Positions 49,503 through 58,598 of a stretch of 64,000 nt of DNA are shown here, in pieces (the first letter of the stretch is position 1; every line of letters begins with the position of its first letter). Source of the DNA: JAENVT01 sp963773085 (GTDB lineage Bacteria; Actinomycetota; Acidimicrobiia; Acidimicrobiales; Ilumatobacteraceae). The position numbers and the translations under genes were made by a program. The stretch lies in contig CAVYZS010000013.1 of the NCBI GenBank assembly GCA_963773085.1, positions 62,001 through 126,000 on the forward strand, written 5' to 3'. The notes under the pieces are model-generated. The model made no database searches. It was not told the DNA's origin and saw only the letters and a list, made by a program, of their open reading frames with translations.

Positions 49503-49901
49503 TCAGGTCGGGTGCCGGACTTCGACGCCGGGAAGGCCATCGAATCCCTGCATGTCCGAGGTGACAACGATCCGGCCGGTCGACAATGCAGTGGCGGCGA
49601 TGATGAGGTCGTGGGCACCTCGCGGGCGACCGGCTTTGCGGACTGCGACCAGCAGCTCGGTGTGTGCGCGAGCGACGGTGAGGTCGTAGCCGATGACCGG
49701 CAAATTGTTGATGATGTCGTCGAGGAACTCGCGCCTCGCACGTCGACGTTTGCCGGTCGCAACGTGGACCCCGACGCCGAGCTCGGCGATGGTGATGGCT
49801 GCAACGGCGGGCTGGTCGTCGTCAGCGATCAATATGTCCAGGTCGAACGCGGCGCGTTCAGCTTCGATGAGGATGTTGGTGTCCAGCAGGAGCAGCGTCA
49901 G
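49503..49901 (-). CDS. vapC: VapC-family PIN toxin with probable CTG start
   Basis: The PIN fold is clear: LTLLLLDTNILIEAERAAFD, AVAAITIAELGVGVHVATGK, RAHTELLVAVRKAGRPRGAH, DLIIAATALSTGRIVVTSD and FDGLPGVEVRH. The conserved first Asp (LLDTN) lies upstream of any ATG, GTG or TTG. The only start that includes it is CTG at 49901-49899, whose CTGA overlaps the antitoxin stop exactly where ATGA is usual. The alternative TTG at 49832 would delete the first catalytic residue. The product would be 132 residues, a normal VapC length. Confidence 0.8.
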   Translation of the reverse strand: MTLLLLDTNILIEAERAAFDLDILIADDDQPAVAAITIAELGVGVHVATGKRRRARREFLDDIINNLPVIGYDLTVARAHTELLVAVRKAGRPRGAHDLIIAATALSTGRIVVTSDMQGFDGLPGVEVRHPT

Positions 49902-50140
49902 AACCGATCCTCCGTGGCCAGTTGGTCGCGCAGGACCGTGATCTCCCCACTCCAGTCAACGTCGACCCGATGGCGGCGCAGGAGCGCTTTCGCGTCGGCT
50001 CCGTTGGCGGCATTCGCCGGCTCGAGCTGAGCGATGACACGCCCGCGGCGGACGATTGTGTATTTCTCGCCGCGATGCTCGACACCATCGAGCAGGTCGG
50101 CGAAACGTCTCGACGCCTCGGTCGCAGTTACTTCGATCAC
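49898..50140 (-). CDS. Phd/YefM-family antitoxin
   Basis: GTG at 50140 gives VIEVTATEASRRFADLLDGV, then EHRGEKYTIVRRGRVIAQLE, the Phd fold, with a C-terminal tail (ALLRRHRVDVDWSGEITVLR) that should wrap the toxin. It is 80 residues long and ends in a four-base overlap with the VapC gene. A perfect palindrome starts two bases upstream of the start codon, so autorepression is expected. Confidence 0.85.
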   Translation of the reverse strand: MIEVTATEASRRFADLLDGVEHRGEKYTIVRRGRVIAQLEPANAANGADAKALLRRHRVDVDWSGEITVLRDQLATEDRF

Positions 50141-50141
50141 A

Positions 50142-50160
50142 ACATCAGATTATCTGATGT
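50142..50160. promoter_or_regulatory. Perfect palindrome at antitoxin promoter
   Basis: Arms ACATCAGA and TCTGATGT are separated by TTA. The centre reads TAATCT on the minus strand, which could be the -10 box, so antitoxin binding would block polymerase. The site is directly upstream of the GTG at 50140. Confidence 0.7.
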
Positions 50161-50731
50161 ACGATCTCATCGCAACACGGCTGGTAGCGCCGAATGCCCA
50201 GTGAGATATGGAGCGGCTTGTCGAGGATGATTCAGTGACCGGCGTCGGTCACCGTGTTGTCGAGATCGAGGTATCCAGCGGTCGCCCACCACAGATGCCC
50301 TCCGATGACAACAACGCCCCTGCGCCCTGATCCGAGATCGAGCCGACACGGCCACCGGACCACTTCACAGCTGCGACACCGAGGCGCCGTCCGGTGTAGT
50401 TGAGTCCGAGGCCCTCGGGCGCGAAAGTGGAAGCAGCGGTTCCAAAATCACGCCCGTACGGCCTGCTCGGGGGCGGTTCAGGAAACAGCGGTTCTAAGGA
50501 AACAGCGGTTCCGGAATCGCGCCCAACGAGTCCGACGGAGGCGGACCGAGACGGGGATCTACGCCACGCTCGTCCAGTTGACACTGTGGACACACTCGAT
50601 CGGCGGGCGTTCTACCATGGCCTCAGCGAGGCCGATGCCTTGCGCGGGCGTGAAGGGAGTGGCATGGAAGTGCAAGCGAAGGGCTCCGCCGGTTGCTCTA
50701 CTGGCGACGACGCTAGAGGGACGGACGACTA
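50161..50731. other. Gene-less stretch with short repeats
   Basis: I see no supported gene. A relative of the 36-bp repeat at 37561 lies at 50186-50222 (GCGCCGAATGCCCAGTGAGA onward). Three copies of CAGCGGTTC occur between 50430 and 50512, two of them followed by C and near-copies of AAATCACGCCC. Confidence 0.45.
50186..50222 (+). repeat. Third, diverged copy of the 36-bp repeat
   Basis: AGCGCCGAATGCCC is shared exactly with 37562-37575, and ATGGAGCGG follows after an insertion of a few bases. It sits outside the tRNA-borne elements. Confidence 0.5.
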
Positions 50732-51589
50732 ATGGCCGACCGACGAGTGTGGATGATCACTGGCGCCAGTCGAGGCATGGGAGTGGCCTTCTCCAAGGCC
50801 GCGCTGGCAGCCGGTGACGCTGTTGTCGCAACCGGACGTCGCCCCGACGAGGCCGCTACTGTCCTCGGTGAGTCCGAGAGCTTGCTCGCGGTCAGGCTCG
50901 ACGTCACCAGTGTCGACGAGGCACAGGCAGCCGCTGACTCCGCGGTCGAGCGGTTCGGTCGCATCGACGTGCTCGTCAACAACGCCGGAGCTTCATTCAA
51001 GGGCTACTTCGAAGAGATGTCCCCCGAACAGGTCCTGCAGCAACTGGCGACGAACCTGCTCGGCCCGATGAACGTCACTCGAGCGGTCCTTCCTGTGATG
51101 CGCAGGCAGCGTTCGGGCCATCTGATCGCGATCTCCTCCGGTGCCGGGCTCCTCGGGTTCGAGTACTCGTCGGTCTACGCGGCATCCAAGTCGGGGCTGG
51201 AGGGTTGGATGTGTGCACTCGACCAAGAGGTCGGCCCGTTCGGGATCCGCACCACGATCATCAACCCGGGCTTCTTCCGCACCACCCTGGCCAGCCCCGA
51301 GTCTCTCGTGTGGCCGGCACTGACGATCGACGACTACGCGGAACGCAGCGCCGCCGAACGCACTTGGTGGTCTGCACAGGACGGCCAGCAGGCCGGCGAT
51401 CCCGACAAGCTCGCCCAGGCTCTACTCACGATCGTCGACGAAGACCCGCCACCTCGACGCTTCATCGCCGGCGCCGACGTGATCGCACTGGCGCAACGCA
51501 AGATCGACGAACTGCGCGAGCAGATCGAGTCCCACCGCGAGCTATCGACCTCGCTCACGTTCGATCCAGGGAATGAGGCCGGGGACTGA
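50732..51589 (+). CDS. Short-chain dehydrogenase/reductase
   Basis: The intact 285-residue protein has the classical SDR motifs: cofactor loop TGASRGMG at residues 9-16, VNNAG near residue 88, a catalytic Ser in AISSGAG, YAASK with Tyr and Lys near residue 154, and NPGFFRTTL after it. ATGRRPD after the second strand suggests NADP(H) preference. The expected activity is oxidoreduction of a hydroxyl or keto group in the cytoplasm; the substrate is unknown. A GAGGGACGG sequence lies before the ATG. The next gene, a flavin monooxygenase, follows after about 170 bases in the same direction. Confidence 0.85.
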   Translation: MADRRVWMITGASRGMGVAFSKAALAAGDAVVATGRRPDEAATVLGESESLLAVRLDVTSVDEAQAAADSAVERFGRIDVLVNNAGASFKGYFEEMSPEQVLQQLATNLLGPMNVTRAVLPVMRRQRSGHLIAISSGAGLLGFEYSSVYAASKSGLEGWMCALDQEVGPFGIRTTIINPGFFRTTLASPESLVWPALTIDDYAERSAAERTWWSAQDGQQAGDPDKLAQALLTIVDEDPPPRRFIAGADVIALAQRKIDELREQIESHRELSTSLTFDPGNEAGD

Positions 51590-51763
51590 GTGCCGGCCGT
51601 GGGACCATGCGTACGTGCAGCGGGCGATGACGACCGACGTTCCCGTTGACAGCGACGGACTCGACAAGCTAAGCCACGAATCGTCCGGCGGGGTGACAGT
51701 GCCGACCTGACATCCGGGTCCGATTACCATGTCGTGGCTTACGGATAGCGACGGAGGTTGCCG

Positions 51764-53272
<1,509 letters not shown>

Positions 53273-53319
53273 TCGTTTGCGGGTTGACAACCGTTGATAC
53301 CCGCTGCATGATGGATCGG

Positions 53320-53571
53320 ATGAGTGGGAACACGATGAGCTTCGCTCTCCCCGAGTCGCTTCGCGCATACATCGACGAGCGCGTCCGGTCGGGCCAGTAC
53401 GGCAACACCAGTGAGTATCTTCGTGATCTCGTGCGCCGCGACCAGGATGACCAGGCGAAGAAGCACCTGCGCGAGCTGATCACCGCAGGCTTGGAGTCGG
53501 GCACTGGGCGCCCGCTCAACCGTCGCTATGTCGCTGAGTTGCGAGAACGGGCCTTGGGCACGCCTACGTGA
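53320..53571 (+). CDS. parD: ParD-type antitoxin (ribbon-helix-helix)
   Basis: From ATG at 53320 the 83-residue product reads MSGNTMSFALPESLRAYIDE, RVRSGQYGNTSEYLRDLVRR and DQDDQAKKHLRELITAGLES, the ParD/CC2985 pattern with an N-terminal ribbon-helix-helix and a helical toxin-binding tail. A longer frame from 53269 exists, but its first residues are not family-like. The stop overlaps the toxin start by four bases. Confidence 0.85.
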   Translation: MSGNTMSFALPESLRAYIDERVRSGQYGNTSEYLRDLVRRDQDDQAKKHLRELITAGLESGTGRPLNRRYVAELRERALGTPT

Positions 53572-53891
53572 CGCCAGCATGGCTTCGTCCCCGAGCCGAA
53601 GCCGACTTGATCGACAGGACGGCGCACTACCGTTCGTTCGGCGGGGACGAGTTGGCCGAGCGCTTCTTCGACGCCGCGTTGGCATCACTTCGGTCCGTGG
53701 AACGCATGCCCGGCATCGGCTCGCCGCTGGCCGGCGAGATGTGCGACATCCCCGACCTCCGGTCCTGTCCGGTCAAAGGGTTCCCAATTCGCTGGTACTA
53801 CTTCGTCGCTGGGGACCACCTTGACGTCGTCCGCCTGCTCGCCGATGCACAGGATCTCCCAGCGATGCTCAGACCCAAGGACGCTCCGTAG
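53568..53891 (+). CDS. parE: ParE/RelE-type toxin
   Basis: The GTG start overlaps the ParD stop as GTGA. The 107-residue product has the family pattern: WLRPRAEADLIDRTAHYRSF near the start, ERFFDAALASLRSVERMPGI, then GSPLAGEM and KGFPIRWYYFVAGDHLDVVR near the C-terminus. ParE toxins inhibit DNA gyrase, and related RelE toxins cut mRNA; pairing with ParD favours ParE. The operon is intact and outside the tRNA-borne elements. Confidence 0.85.
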   Translation: MTPAWLRPRAEADLIDRTAHYRSFGGDELAERFFDAALASLRSVERMPGIGSPLAGEMCDIPDLRSCPVKGFPIRWYYFVAGDHLDVVRLLADAQDLPAMLRPKDAP

Positions 53892-53958
53892 CACGCCCAT
53901 ACCCCTTACCCCGGCGGTAGTCGACCTTCTACTTCCGAAAGGTGGCACGATACGAGCT

Positions 53959-54858
53959 ATGCCCTACGACAAGAACGATCCGCGATCGCAGCTGTCCACC
54001 GCAGGGAACTCGCCCAGCGGCATCCCACGCCCGGCGCAGTACCGCGAACTGCACAAGGTGGGCCCCGACGAAAAACTCGACAGTGGCAGCAACACGTGGT
54101 GGACGCGCAGCCAGGCGATGCTCATCGGCTGGACGGAGGCGCGGCCGGACGATGAGCTGATGAGCGATGTGGCGGGCGAGCATGTCGTGCTGGTGTTCGG
54201 CGGCGCCACGCTGCAGGTGACTCACGATGGCCAGGTCGCCTCGGTCGACGAACCGGCCGTCGTCATCGTGCCGCCGGGGTCGTCGAGCCTGCGGATCATG
54301 TCGGCCGGCACGGTGATCAGGGTCATCGCTGCCGCCACAGCTCCGGATCTGGCGGGCCGATGTGCCAACCAGAGCGAGTACGAAGTAGACGACACGAACG
54401 TCGAGGTGTTCGCGCCGTGGCCCGACCCTCCGGACGGGCACCGCATTCGCGTCTACCCGATTGCCCAGTACCCCGTCGCCGAGGGACGGTTGGGGCGTAT
54501 CTTCCGGTGCTCGACCGTGATGATCAACGTGCTGCCGGAATCCGACGATCCACGCGATCCGGCGAAGCTGTCACCCCACCACCACGACGATTTCGAACAG
54601 GTGTCGCTGCAGGCCGTTGGCGACTACGTCCACCACATGCGGGTGCCGTGGACGCCTGACTCGACCACCTGGCGCGACGATGAACACAGCGCATGCCAGG
54701 CCCCCACGGTCGTCGTGATCCCTCCGCCGCTCGTTCACACCAGTCAGGCGGTCGGGGCGATGCGCCATTGGCTGATCGACGTGTTCGCACCGCCGCGGCG
54801 CGATTTCTCAGAACGTCCCGGGTGGGTTCTGAACGCCGACGAGTACCCGATGCCGTGA
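53959..54858 (+). CDS. Bicupin-like protein, function unknown
   Basis: The intact 299-residue protein appears to have two beta-barrel halves. The N-terminal half has SNTWWTRSQAMLIGWTEARP and EPAVVIVPPGSSSLRIMSAG. The C-terminal half has PAKLSPHHHDDFEQVSLQAV, a metal-binding cupin motif with three His and Glu, and VVVIPPPLVHTSQAVGAMRH with the last His. No signal peptide is present. Only the second half seems able to bind metal. I do not recognise the substrate. The gene stands between ParE and a convergent gene, with no obvious operon. Confidence 0.7.
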   Translation: MPYDKNDPRSQLSTAGNSPSGIPRPAQYRELHKVGPDEKLDSGSNTWWTRSQAMLIGWTEARPDDELMSDVAGEHVVLVFGGATLQVTHDGQVASVDEPAVVIVPPGSSSLRIMSAGTVIRVIAAATAPDLAGRCANQSEYEVDDTNVEVFAPWPDPPDGHRIRVYPIAQYPVAEGRLGRIFRCSTVMINVLPESDDPRDPAKLSPHHHDDFEQVSLQAVGDYVHHMRVPWTPDSTTWRDDEHSACQAPTVVVIPPPLVHTSQAVGAMRHWLIDVFAPPRRDFSERPGWVLNADEYPMP

Positions 54859-54927
54859 GTCAGCGACTCTGTCGACTGCGTCATCGGCGAGAAACCACAG
54901 CGCCGACACCTGCGGGCGCACCGTCGG

Positions 54928-57030
54928 TCAGTGACGGGCGTGGTGGTGTCCGTCGCGATGATCGAACTGCTCGTGGTGCTGCCGAAGGAGATCGGCACCG
55001 TAGTCACCACCATTCGGGGTGCGTACGACGGTGTGTACGTGATGCCGGCTGGGGACCTCGTTGTCGAACACCACCCCGGGATGGTGGTCGAACTCGATGA
55101 GGATCACCGGGCTGTGCACCCGATAGTAGAAGGGCGCCGTGTCATCGAAGCCGCCGTACCACGAGAACCATGTCTCGTCGAGGTGTGACACAACTTCCTC
55201 CCGCTTCACGTCGGCGTGCCCATCACCTGCCCAGTCGACGTAGGTGCCCATCAGCGCGAGCAGCACGCGCCGTTGCGCGTCGGACATATCGTCGCCGCAG
55301 ACCCCTTGATACGGCGCGACGAGGTTGTCGTGGAACGCGCCGGCCTGCATTCGGCCATCGAACAGGTTCTGCAGGCTCGGCGAGATCTCGTCAGGATGCA
55401 GCGATCGGTGGATGATCGCCCGATCGCGCTGAGGCGGCGCGAGCGAACGGATGAGGTCGAGCCCGAGTTGCTCCTCGGGCTCGAACAGTGACAGGCCGGC
55501 GAGGGGACCAAGCCCGATCCGCTTCGGTTCGGCGCCCATGAACGTCGGGGTCATCACGATGCGACCGTCGAACACAACGGTGTTCACACACAGGTGGTGT
55601 CCGTCGATCTGCCAACCCCACGGGTCGCCCGAATCCGGCGATCCGAAGACCGACACGAAGTACGGCCATTCGCCGAACGCGTCGAAATCGCCCGACAACT
55701 CAGCGATCAACTGGTTGACGCGCATGATCGACCTGGCGTGGTGGTACCCGCGCGCCGACATGGTGGCTCGAACGATTCCCAGCGCAAGATCGCGCACGGG
55801 CTGTGCCAAGTCTTCGAGCATGACGCCGTGGCGGAAGTGGTTCATGTGGACGTTGATCCACATCCGCCATTCCGTGGCGTCCATGGGAAAGGTCGCCTTG
55901 GCGCGTTGGTCGTGAGTCAGGGCTTGCAGGAAGGCGCCGGCGGCATCTGCGATCGAGCGGGTGTCGACCTGTCGACCGTCCAGGGAGCGCAGGCCACTGC
56001 GAACGATTCCGTCGGTCGTCACGCCGAGCACCGGCCGCTCGAGCTCGCTGGCGCGCTCATCGACGATGGCCAGGATGGGCGACGGCGCCTCCAGGATCCG
56101 TTGGCGAGCCGACATCGACGCCAGCCGGCGGATCCCGAACCGGCGCCATCCGTCGACCGCCTGTTCCTCCGGTGTGCCGATCGGAGTGCTGACGGTCTTG
56201 GCCAGCCTGGGTCGATCCGGGACCGGCGGGCGCACCTCAGCAAGCCTCGCCAGTACAGCATCGATCAGCGCCGCGTTGGCGAACACTCCAGTGGCCGTGT
56301 CGAGTCGCTCGCCGCCCCACGCATCGCGGAACACGCCGCCGGATTCGCGCACGATCAGACTGGTCGCGGCGAAGTCCCATATGCCGCCGAACACGATTAT
56401 CGACGCATCGAGCGTTCCTTCGGCGACCATCGCGGCGTCGAGGGCAAAGCACTGGCTCCGAGGTGACTCGGGAAGATGAAAGAGCATCGGCACCTTGTTG
56501 CGCCAGCCGAGCAACATCCCCTCCCACGGAATCACGATGGTCGACGCATCGGCGAGCGACCTCTGGGCGGCGCATCGCAACGGTTCCGCCCCGGCAGCAT
56601 CGAACGAACCATTCTCTGCATACGAGGCACTCCACGCGCCTGCACCGCGCGCCGCCCACCAACGCCGACCCCACAACGGAGCCGAGACCATCCCCAACTC
56701 GACCGTACCGTCGATGTCGAGCGCAATGATTGTTCCCCAACCCGGTCGGCCATCGGCAAAGTTGTGCGTGCCGTCGATGCCGTCGAGGATCCACTGACGG
56801 TTCGACGAGCCAGGCTGCTGCCCGACCTCCTCGCCGAGCACTGAGTCAGTGCCCTTGACTCGAACGAGAGCGAGCATCGCCTCTTCGACCGCAAGGTCGA
56901 CTTCGGACACCGGAGTGCCGTCGACCTTCGTCGACGTTCGCAGGGCCGCCGACCGAAAGTGTTGCCGCGACACCGCGTCGGCTGCGTCAGCTAGCCGGTG
57001 AAGAAAGGCGACGTCATCGTGGACGAGCAT
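54928..57030 (-). CDS. Inositol-monophosphatase-like domain fused to DUF3500
   Basis: ATG at 57030 (MLVHDDVAFLHRLADAADAV) is preferred; ATG at 57051 would add seven residues. The N-terminal 265 or so residues are a lithium-sensitive phosphatase domain with metal ligands in DSVLGEEVGQQ, ILDGIDGTHNFADG and GGIWDFAATSLIVRESGG. The C-terminal 430 or so residues match DUF3500: ATEWRMWINVHMNHFRHGVM, GEWPYFVSVFGSPDSGDPWG, WQIDGHHLCVNTVVFDGRIV, TPTFMGAEPKRIGLG, VILIEFDHHPG and HVHTVVRTPNGGDYGADLLR. DUF3500 is His/Asp-rich and of unknown function, and I know of no standard fusion with this phosphatase. The gene is intact, so the fusion is not an indel artefact. It overlaps no neighbour and is followed by nothing in its own direction. 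Confidence 0.85.
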   Translation of the reverse strand: MLVHDDVAFLHRLADAADAVSRQHFRSAALRTSTKVDGTPVSEVDLAVEEAMLALVRVKGTDSVLGEEVGQQPGSSNRQWILDGIDGTHNFADGRPGWGTIIALDIDGTVELGMVSAPLWGRRWWAARGAGAWSASYAENGSFDAAGAEPLRCAAQRSLADASTIVIPWEGMLLGWRNKVPMLFHLPESPRSQCFALDAAMVAEGTLDASIIVFGGIWDFAATSLIVRESGGVFRDAWGGERLDTATGVFANAALIDAVLARLAEVRPPVPDRPRLAKTVSTPIGTPEEQAVDGWRRFGIRRLASMSARQRILEAPSPILAIVDERASELERPVLGVTTDGIVRSGLRSLDGRQVDTRSIADAAGAFLQALTHDQRAKATFPMDATEWRMWINVHMNHFRHGVMLEDLAQPVRDLALGIVRATMSARGYHHARSIMRVNQLIAELSGDFDAFGEWPYFVSVFGSPDSGDPWGWQIDGHHLCVNTVVFDGRIVMTPTFMGAEPKRIGLGPLAGLSLFEPEEQLGLDLIRSLAPPQRDRAIIHRSLHPDEISPSLQNLFDGRMQAGAFHDNLVAPYQGVCGDDMSDAQRRVLLALMGTYVDWAGDGHADVKREEVVSHLDETWFSWYGGFDDTAPFYYRVHSPVILIEFDHHPGVVFDNEVPSRHHVHTVVRTPNGGDYGADLLRQHHEQFDHRDGHHHARH

Positions 57031-57069
57031 CGGCACAGCCTTACAGAGCACTCGACATCGCGCTCGTGT

Positions 57070-58554
57070 TCACGCTGGTTGCGGGTGGGGTTGAAGTGGG
57101 GCGCCGTCCACAGCGCAATGCACCCGGCGGGCGGTACGGGGAGCGCCGGCCCGAGGATCGAGGCCGATGAAGGCCAGCGGAGCCGCCGCCGCGGCGATGC
57201 ACGCGGTGATCACCATGCCGAGCCTGAACGCGTGCGTGATCTGGGCCGGATCGGTCGCTGCCGACAGGCCCGAGATCACGGGGATGACCGCAAGGGCGGT
57301 GAGGGCCGCTGCCCTGGCGATGGCGTTGTTCACCCCCGAGGCGACGCTGACATGATCGGGATCGGCTGCAGCCATGACTGTCGCGGTGAGGGGAGCGACG
57401 AAGGTGACCAGTCCGAGCCCGAACACGACGGCGCCGGGCAACACCTCCCTGACCCACGACGTGGTTGCGTCGATGCGGGCGAGCAGGAGCAAACCGGCGG
57501 CGGCGAGTAGTGGGCCGACAGTGAGCTGCAACCTCGGACCGATCCGCTGGGCAAGCGCACCAGAGCTCGACGAGAACACGAGCATGAGCCCGGTCGCCGG
57601 CAGCAGCGCCACGCCCGCCTGCAACGCCGACCAACCGGCGGCGACCTGGAGTTCGTAGGAAACGAGGAAGAACGACACCCCGAGTGCGCCGTAGAGCAGC
57701 ACCGTTTGCAGGTTCACGACGCTGAACGTGCGGTTGCGGAACAGCGCCGGCGGAACCAGTGGATTGCCTGTGTGCAGCATGCGCCATACGAACGCTGCGA
57801 GGGCGGCGATCGACACTGCGCCCGCCCGGACAACGGCCGCGTCGGTCCAGCCACGCGGTCCGGCCTCGGTGAGCGCCCAGGTGCTCGTGGCCAGGCCCAC
57901 CACGGCCAGTGCTGCGCCGATGAGATCGAGTCGGCGACCGGCGTGGGGGTCGCGGGATTCCGGTATCGCCCTGCGAGCGCACACCATGGCGATCGCGGCC
58001 ACCGGCACGTTGATGAGGAACGCCCACCGCCACCCGGGCCCGTCGACAAGTGCACCTCCAACGAATGGGCCGATCGCACCGGCCACGCCCCCCAGACCCG
58101 ACCACGCACCGACCGCCGCAGCACGATCGGACTCGCGAAAGCTTGCCTGCAGGATCGCCAGACTTCCCGGCGTCAGCAACGCGCCGCCGGCGCCCTGCAG
58201 CACACGCGCCGCCACGAGCACCTCGATGCTGGGCGCCGCTCCGCAGAGCAATGAAGCCGCGGCGAACCAGACCGTGCCGATCATGAAGACCCTTCGCCGC
58301 CCGAAGCGGTCACCAAGGGCGCCACCCAGGAGGATCAAAGACGCCAGCGCCACGAGATAACCGGTGAGCACCCACTGGAGCGAACTCATCGGGGCATCGA
58401 ACTCCTCGCCGATGTGCGGCAACGCCACATTGACCACGGTCGCGTCGAGACTCGCCATCGCGCTCGCTGCAACCGTTGCCACCAATGCCACCCGACCGAG
58501 AGTCGAATGCAGCGCGAGTTGGCCGCTGTCTCCGGACTCGGAGCCAGCAGTCAT
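57070..58554 (-). CDS. MFS drug-type exporter, EmrB/QacA (14-helix) family
   Basis: The intact 494-residue membrane protein has the DHA2 family features. Helix 1 is LVATVAASAMASLDATVVNV ending in ALPHIGEEF, the motif A loop is GGALGDRFGRRRVFMIGTVW, and motif C is LLTPGSLAILQASFRESDRA with ARVLQGAGGA before it. Fourteen helices can be traced. Such pumps export hydrophobic drugs or metabolites using the proton gradient. It begins 45 bases after the EF-G-like gene ends, on the same strand. Its substrate is not evident and no regulator is adjacent. Confidence 0.85.
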   Translation of the reverse strand: MTAGSESGDSGQLALHSTLGRVALVATVAASAMASLDATVVNVALPHIGEEFDAPMSSLQWVLTGYLVALASLILLGGALGDRFGRRRVFMIGTVWFAAASLLCGAAPSIEVLVAARVLQGAGGALLTPGSLAILQASFRESDRAAAVGAWSGLGGVAGAIGPFVGGALVDGPGWRWAFLINVPVAAIAMVCARRAIPESRDPHAGRRLDLIGAALAVVGLATSTWALTEAGPRGWTDAAVVRAGAVSIAALAAFVWRMLHTGNPLVPPALFRNRTFSVVNLQTVLLYGALGVSFFLVSYELQVAAGWSALQAGVALLPATGLMLVFSSSSGALAQRIGPRLQLTVGPLLAAAGLLLLARIDATTSWVREVLPGAVVFGLGLVTFVAPLTATVMAAADPDHVSVASGVNNAIARAAALTALAVIPVISGLSAATDPAQITHAFRLGMVITACIAAAAAPLAFIGLDPRAGAPRTARRVHCAVDGAPLQPHPQPA

Positions 58555-58598
58555 CTACTCGGCGAACTCAGCCGGCAGCCAGTGAGTGAGGGAGCGAG

